Below, piece after piece: positions 52,189-54,838 of a DNA stretch of 54,838 nucleotides. Under the pieces are notes generated by a model. It was not told the DNA's origin. It did not search any database and saw only the letters and a program-made list of their open reading frames with translations. Each line of letters starts with the position of its first letter. Positions within the stretch are counted from its first letter, which is position 1. This DNA comes from Natrialba chahannaoensis JCM 10990 (GTDB lineage: Archaea > Halobacteriota > Halobacteria > Halobacteriales > Natrialbaceae): the NCBI RefSeq assembly GCF_000337135.1, contig NZ_AOIN01000014.1, positions 10,567-65,404 of the forward strand, given 5' to 3'. A program made the position numbers and the translations under genes.

Positions 52189-52404
52189 CTAGCTCACGAT
52201 CCACTGCAGATACCAGAGCAACGCGCCGCCCGCGACCAGAAAGCCGAGCGTCGAGAGTGCGACCATCTGGAGTGATGCGCCACCTTGCAGCGCCATCGTG
52301 CCACCCGAGAATCCGACCAGCAGCACGAAGGCGAGCCCGAGTCGCCGGAGCTGTTGCTTGTTTCCGTGCGCTGCCTGTCGCCGTGGGTCACGTCGCCCGC
52401 TCAT
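52189..52404 (-). CDS. small two-helix membrane protein
   Basis: 71-residue protein: a basic start (GRRDPRRQAAHGNKQQLRR) followed by two membrane helices (LGLAFVLLVGFSGGTMALQ and MVALSTLGFLVAGGALLWYL). The ATG at 52404 is used. The basic N-terminus should be cytoplasmic. It is convergent with the metalloprotease gene. I do not recognise a function. Confidence 0.75.
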   Translation of the reverse strand: MSGRRDPRRQAAHGNKQQLRRLGLAFVLLVGFSGGTMALQGGASLQMVALSTLGFLVAGGALLWYLQWIVS

Positions 52405-52688
52405 ACCTCGTCGTCGGTACTCACATGCACCGAACCAAATACCCATTCACTTTCGTCCGTGGTGTGCCCTGCTTTCGCTTCCTCTTCCGCATCACTTTCA
52501 CTTTTACCCTCCCCCTTACGCTCCCCGTACCCCGCCGAAAGCCGAATCAGCGTCCCACTTCACCGAGTCCGAAATTCGGGACGCTCGCCGCTACTCGAGT
52601 CCGTCCATGCCATCGTCACCTCGTCTCCGAACGTCGCACAACCCCGATCACCGTGCTCGGCGACCGTGAGATTCGAACTCTCGACGGC

Positions 52689-52865
52689 CTAGTCTTCGGT
52701 CGTCTCGGTCTGTTCCTGCAGCGCATCCGCGACCGTCTCGTAACCGAACAGGCGCTCGCTGACCTGAGATTTACCGTCGGCTTGCTCTCGGAAGAACGGC
52801 TCGAGAGGCTCTCTTTCGAATACATCGGGGTCATCGCGGATGACGGTCACTGCGCTGTCACTCAT
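52689..52865 (-). CDS. small acidic protein of unknown function
   Basis: 58-residue predicted soluble protein beginning MSDSAVTVIRDDPDVFEREP with a helical, Glu/Gln-rich C-terminus (ETVADALQEQTETTED). The composition is typical of haloarchaeal small proteins, and the ATG at 52865 leaves a normal upstream region. No domain is recognised. The region from 52405 to 52688 between it and the next small gene contains no supported gene. Confidence 0.55.
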   Translation of the reverse strand: MSDSAVTVIRDDPDVFEREPLEPFFREQADGKSQVSERLFGYETVADALQEQTETTED

Positions 52866-53063
52866 GTGGCAGTTGGTCGGATGAGACACCGGACGAAGTC
52901 ACAGGTGAATCAGAACACTTCCCGCAGGACCGGACGGATCATGCAGAGGGGGTTCACAAGTGGGCCCTTCACCGCTTGTTCGAGTACGTGAGTATAAGGC
53001 CGAGTCAGAAGGAATTGTGATGAAACAGATTAATCTGGCGTGTCGTTTGCACATGACAGCGAC

Positions 53064-54254
53064 TCAGAGATCTCCACGAATGATAGTGGCAACGCGCTGG
53101 CGGTCGAAGAACTGATTCGCCGCCGAGATTTCGGGGTATGTACCATCGGCGTATGTCGGCCACTCGCCAAATGTATCGGGGTAGAGTTGTTTGGCAGTCA
53201 TCTCTAGTTGGAAGAGGTTGAGAATAGGACCCTGATAGCGTGCGCCTTGTGCGTAGATGCGGTTGTTCTGCACTGCGGTGAGTTTCTGTCCAACTGGGTC
53301 GTCTTCGAGTGCCGTTCGGATAGACGCCATGTCGGTTCCGGGGTGCATCCCGCCGAAGACGAGGATGATGTCAGGATCAGCCGAAATCAGCGTTTCCATA
53401 TCGATCTGCGATCCGGAAACGACATCGTCCGCGAACGCGTCAACCGGCTGCAGCGGGCGTGTGTGGGCGGTGAGGAATCCAGGGGTATCCACGTTATATA
53501 TGTAGGGCTCCGTCGGGTCGCTGAACCCGCCCATGACGACAGTCGGTCGCTCGGACTCGGATGGAAGATCTGCTTCGATTCTGGTGAGGATATCATCGTG
53601 AATCGATGCCAGAGCGTCGTATTGGTCTTCCGCCTGAAACACCTGTGCTACTTTGTCAAACTGCTCCCAGAGCGTATAGTATCGGTATCGATCGGCGTAC
53701 ACGTCGGGCGGCTCGACGTGTCGGTTACTATAGTGGTTTCCGAACCAGGGACCGATATTCTTGTGAACTGCTTCAATATCAGACACGTCCCACCCATCGA
53801 GTGCGAGGACGCTCGCCGGATCGGCGAGGTGAACATCGCTGTCGAGTTCGTAGAGTTTCTCTTCGTTCGGGTCCCATGAGGAGTACCGTCCGCTCCAATC
53901 GAGCGACACTCCCGGAAGGCGCGGGGTAAACTGATTCCAGAGATCATTGTAGTAGTTTGGCGCGTGCAGCGCGTTCACGTCATTCCCGCGACCGAGTGCG
54001 AACGCCATCCCGGCGAGGTGTGTCAGTCGAGTAAAAATAGTCTGTGGTACCGTTTCGAATTCGACATCTCCCATCGGTGACATCGAGACGGTATACGAAT
54101 CGTCTGTGGCCGTACCCATGGGTGATGTCGATGGCGAGTTACCCTTCCTCTCCCCGGTCAGACAACCGGCGAGGAGACCGGCACCAAAGACGGTTCCGCC
54201 GTATTTTACGTACTGCCGACGTGTTGATGTCCGCTTCCTCGTGTCGTCTTGCAT
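53064..54254 (-). CDS. ABC-type iron/cobalamin substrate-binding lipoprotein
   Basis: 396-residue periplasmic-binding protein of the siderophore/cobalamin class (BtuF/FepB-like). A twin-arginine-like STRRQYVKYGGTVFG leads to a lipobox GLLAGC, so it is an exported lipoprotein. Features of the fold are VPQTIFTRLTHLAGMAFALG at the first lobe, PSERPTVVMGGF-like second-lobe start and DPDIILVFGGMHPGTD. No permease or ATPase gene is next to it in this window. Two palindromes matching DtxR-type operators frame its promoter, which indicates repression by iron. The metal complex it binds is unknown. Confidence 0.9.
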   Translation of the reverse strand: MQDDTRKRTSTRRQYVKYGGTVFGAGLLAGCLTGERKGNSPSTSPMGTATDDSYTVSMSPMGDVEFETVPQTIFTRLTHLAGMAFALGRGNDVNALHAPNYYNDLWNQFTPRLPGVSLDWSGRYSSWDPNEEKLYELDSDVHLADPASVLALDGWDVSDIEAVHKNIGPWFGNHYSNRHVEPPDVYADRYRYYTLWEQFDKVAQVFQAEDQYDALASIHDDILTRIEADLPSESERPTVVMGGFSDPTEPYIYNVDTPGFLTAHTRPLQPVDAFADDVVSGSQIDMETLISADPDIILVFGGMHPGTDMASIRTALEDDPVGQKLTAVQNNRIYAQGARYQGPILNLFQLEMTAKQLYPDTFGEWPTYADGTYPEISAANQFFDRQRVATIIRGDL

Positions 54255-54263
54255 TCTGTGATC

Positions 54264-54275
54264 TAGGCTGGCCTA
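54264..54275. promoter_or_regulatory. DtxR-like operator 1, between TATA box and start
   Basis: TAGGCTGGCCTA is a perfect palindrome with 5-base arms around TG. It sits between the minus-strand TATA box (TTTATAG, 54280-54286) and the ATG at 54254, where a bound repressor would block initiation. Confidence 0.65.
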
Positions 54276-54297
54276 AAACTATAAAGCGGTTCTGGTT

Positions 54298-54313
54298 TTT
54301 AGGCGTGCCTAAA
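54298..54313. promoter_or_regulatory. DtxR-like operator 2, upstream of the TATA box
   Basis: TTTAGGCGTGCCTAAA is a perfect palindrome with 7-base arms around GT, closely matching the TTAGGC-type sites of DtxR/IdeR/SirR metal-dependent repressors. A further half-site, TAGGC, is at 54319-54323. Together with operator 1 it brackets the core promoter. Confidence 0.7.
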
Positions 54314-54353
54314 TAAACTAGGCTGAGAGCCATGCGTCAGTCGAAACCATGAT

Positions 54354-54439
54354 CTATAGTAGCCACTGCAAGTCAAGACACACCTGATCGCACGGCAGCT
54401 GTGCGATCAGTGTGTGAATAGTTGCAGTTGTTACTATAG
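54354..54439. mobile_element. complete 86-bp hairpin element (MITE/REP-like)
   Basis: Second complete copy. Inverted arms are CTATAGTA/TACTATAG, ACTGCAA/TTGCAGT and ACACA plus CTGATCGCAC pairing with GTGCGATCAG plus TGTGT around the loop GGCAGCT. It is 100 bases upstream of the substrate-binding-protein ATG, beyond the operators. The rest of 54440-54619 shows no gene. Confidence 0.8.
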
Positions 54440-54619
54440 TCACAAGCCCACCAGCCACTTAGTACAAGATACCAAACAGCCAGCGAGGCCGTTCGCATAG
54501 CCGGGTGCAAGCCAAATTGAACTGAAAACGAGCGTTTTCCTGGTACCGCTGTTATCCGGTTTCGGTGCGCACGGTGACTGACACCAGCGAACCGAAGTCA
54601 CAAAATAGCGTCCTACCGA

Positions 54620-54811
54620 TCACATAAAGCCCCGATCGACCTCGTCCGTCTCGATCAAATCCTCGAGTTCGGCGTGCAACAGCTCGTCCGCCTCTTCGAA
54701 CTGATCCGCGAGATCGTCGAGCGCTTCGGGGCGGTCATACTGGTCGTACTCCATCGGTCCGAACGCGGGGCTCTCGAGTGCCTCCATCACGTCGTCGAAC
54801 AGATCCTGCGG
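54620..54811 (-). CDS. C-terminal part of an unknown acidic protein, cut by the contig end
   Basis: About 63 residues of an acidic helical protein (PQDLFDDVMEALESPAFGPM near the cut, ending EVDRGFM). The apparent N-terminus MYKRQ is encoded by sequencing adapter and is not biological, so the true start lies beyond the window. No family could be recognised from the fragment. Confidence 0.7.
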   Translation of the reverse strand, partial: PQDLFDDVMEALESPAFGPMEYDQYDRPEALDDLADQFEEADELLHAELEDLIETDEVDRGFM

Positions 54812-54838
54812 CTGTCTCTTATACACATCTCTGATGGC
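54812..54838. other. Nextera/Tn5 mosaic-end adapter sequence
   Basis: CTGTCTCTTATACACATCT at 54812-54830 is exactly the 19-base Tn5 mosaic end used in tagmentation libraries. The eight bases after it cannot be trusted. The contig therefore really ends at 54811. Confidence 0.95.

Noticed and set aside
52660-52690. Possible 3' end of a tRNA gene on the minus strand (GAGAGTTCGAATCTCAC).
   Set aside because: It has the TTCGAAT loop and a T-stem with one mismatch, but there is no matching 5' acceptor, D-arm or anticodon arm upstream. At most it is an old attachment-site remnant.

Overview
This is a GC-rich stretch of a halophilic archaeon (class Halobacteria). The evidence is that predicted proteins are strongly acidic; the window carries archaeal information genes (L21e, Rpb4/RpoF, L37e, Lsm, archaeal KsgA, aRF1-type HemK2) and archaeal lipid and CoA enzymes (GGGP synthase, pantoate kinase, phosphopantothenate synthetase); it has Bat-type HTH regulators; and many starts sit about 28-32 bases downstream of a TATA-like element, as in leaderless haloarchaeal transcripts. 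A Natrialbaceae-like host is a guess from style only. The right end stops in a 19-base Nextera mosaic end, so it is a contig end and the last gene is cut.

Layout. 0-5 kb: a tctC-tctB-tctA tripartite carboxylate transporter, divergent from an MFS transporter. 5-8 kb: a PIN-domain RNA-ligase partner, an unknown CxxC protein and an archaeal RNA ligase. 8-11 kb: a metallo-beta-lactamase-fold hydrolase and two tandem paralogues with class I terpene-synthase metal-binding motifs. 11-17.5 kb: a Cys/Met-metabolism PLP enzyme, then rpl21e-rpoF-DUF655-ksgA-mscS-hemK2, interrupted by an opposite-strand receiver protein lacking its phospho-Asp. 17.6-21 kb: a frameshifted PQQ-repeat lipoprotein and a two-gene methionine synthase operon. 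21-28.5 kb: mostly stand-alone metabolic genes (DUF2332, nitroreductase, Gfo/Idh/MocA oxidoreductase, HD hydrolase, amidohydrolase, UspA) and small conserved proteins. 28.5-34 kb: tyrS-birA, a tandem-HTH regulator, small membrane proteins and the first complete copy of an 86-bp hairpin element. 33.5-38.6 kb: the two archaeal CoA-pathway genes on either side of a 980-residue membrane protein with 13 YegP/DUF1508-like repeats. 38.6-42 kb: a Bat-type regulator, a Tat-exported hydrolase, a stem-loop array and aspS. 42-50 kb: P450, sirtuin, GGGP synthase, methyltransferase, Bat-type regulator, hydrolase and threonine synthase. 50-54.8 kb: overlapping lsm-rpl37e, a zinc metalloprotease, small proteins and an iron-type substrate-binding lipoprotein behind two DtxR-like palindromes, then a second complete 86-bp element.

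The best candidates for something undescribed are the tandem terpene-synthase-like pair, the RNA ligase/PIN/CxxC gene set, the multi-YegP membrane protein, the 86-bp hairpin element with its separated half copies, and the stem-loop array with an 81-86 bp period between two convergent genes. No CRISPR array, rRNA, complete tRNA or transposase gene was found.
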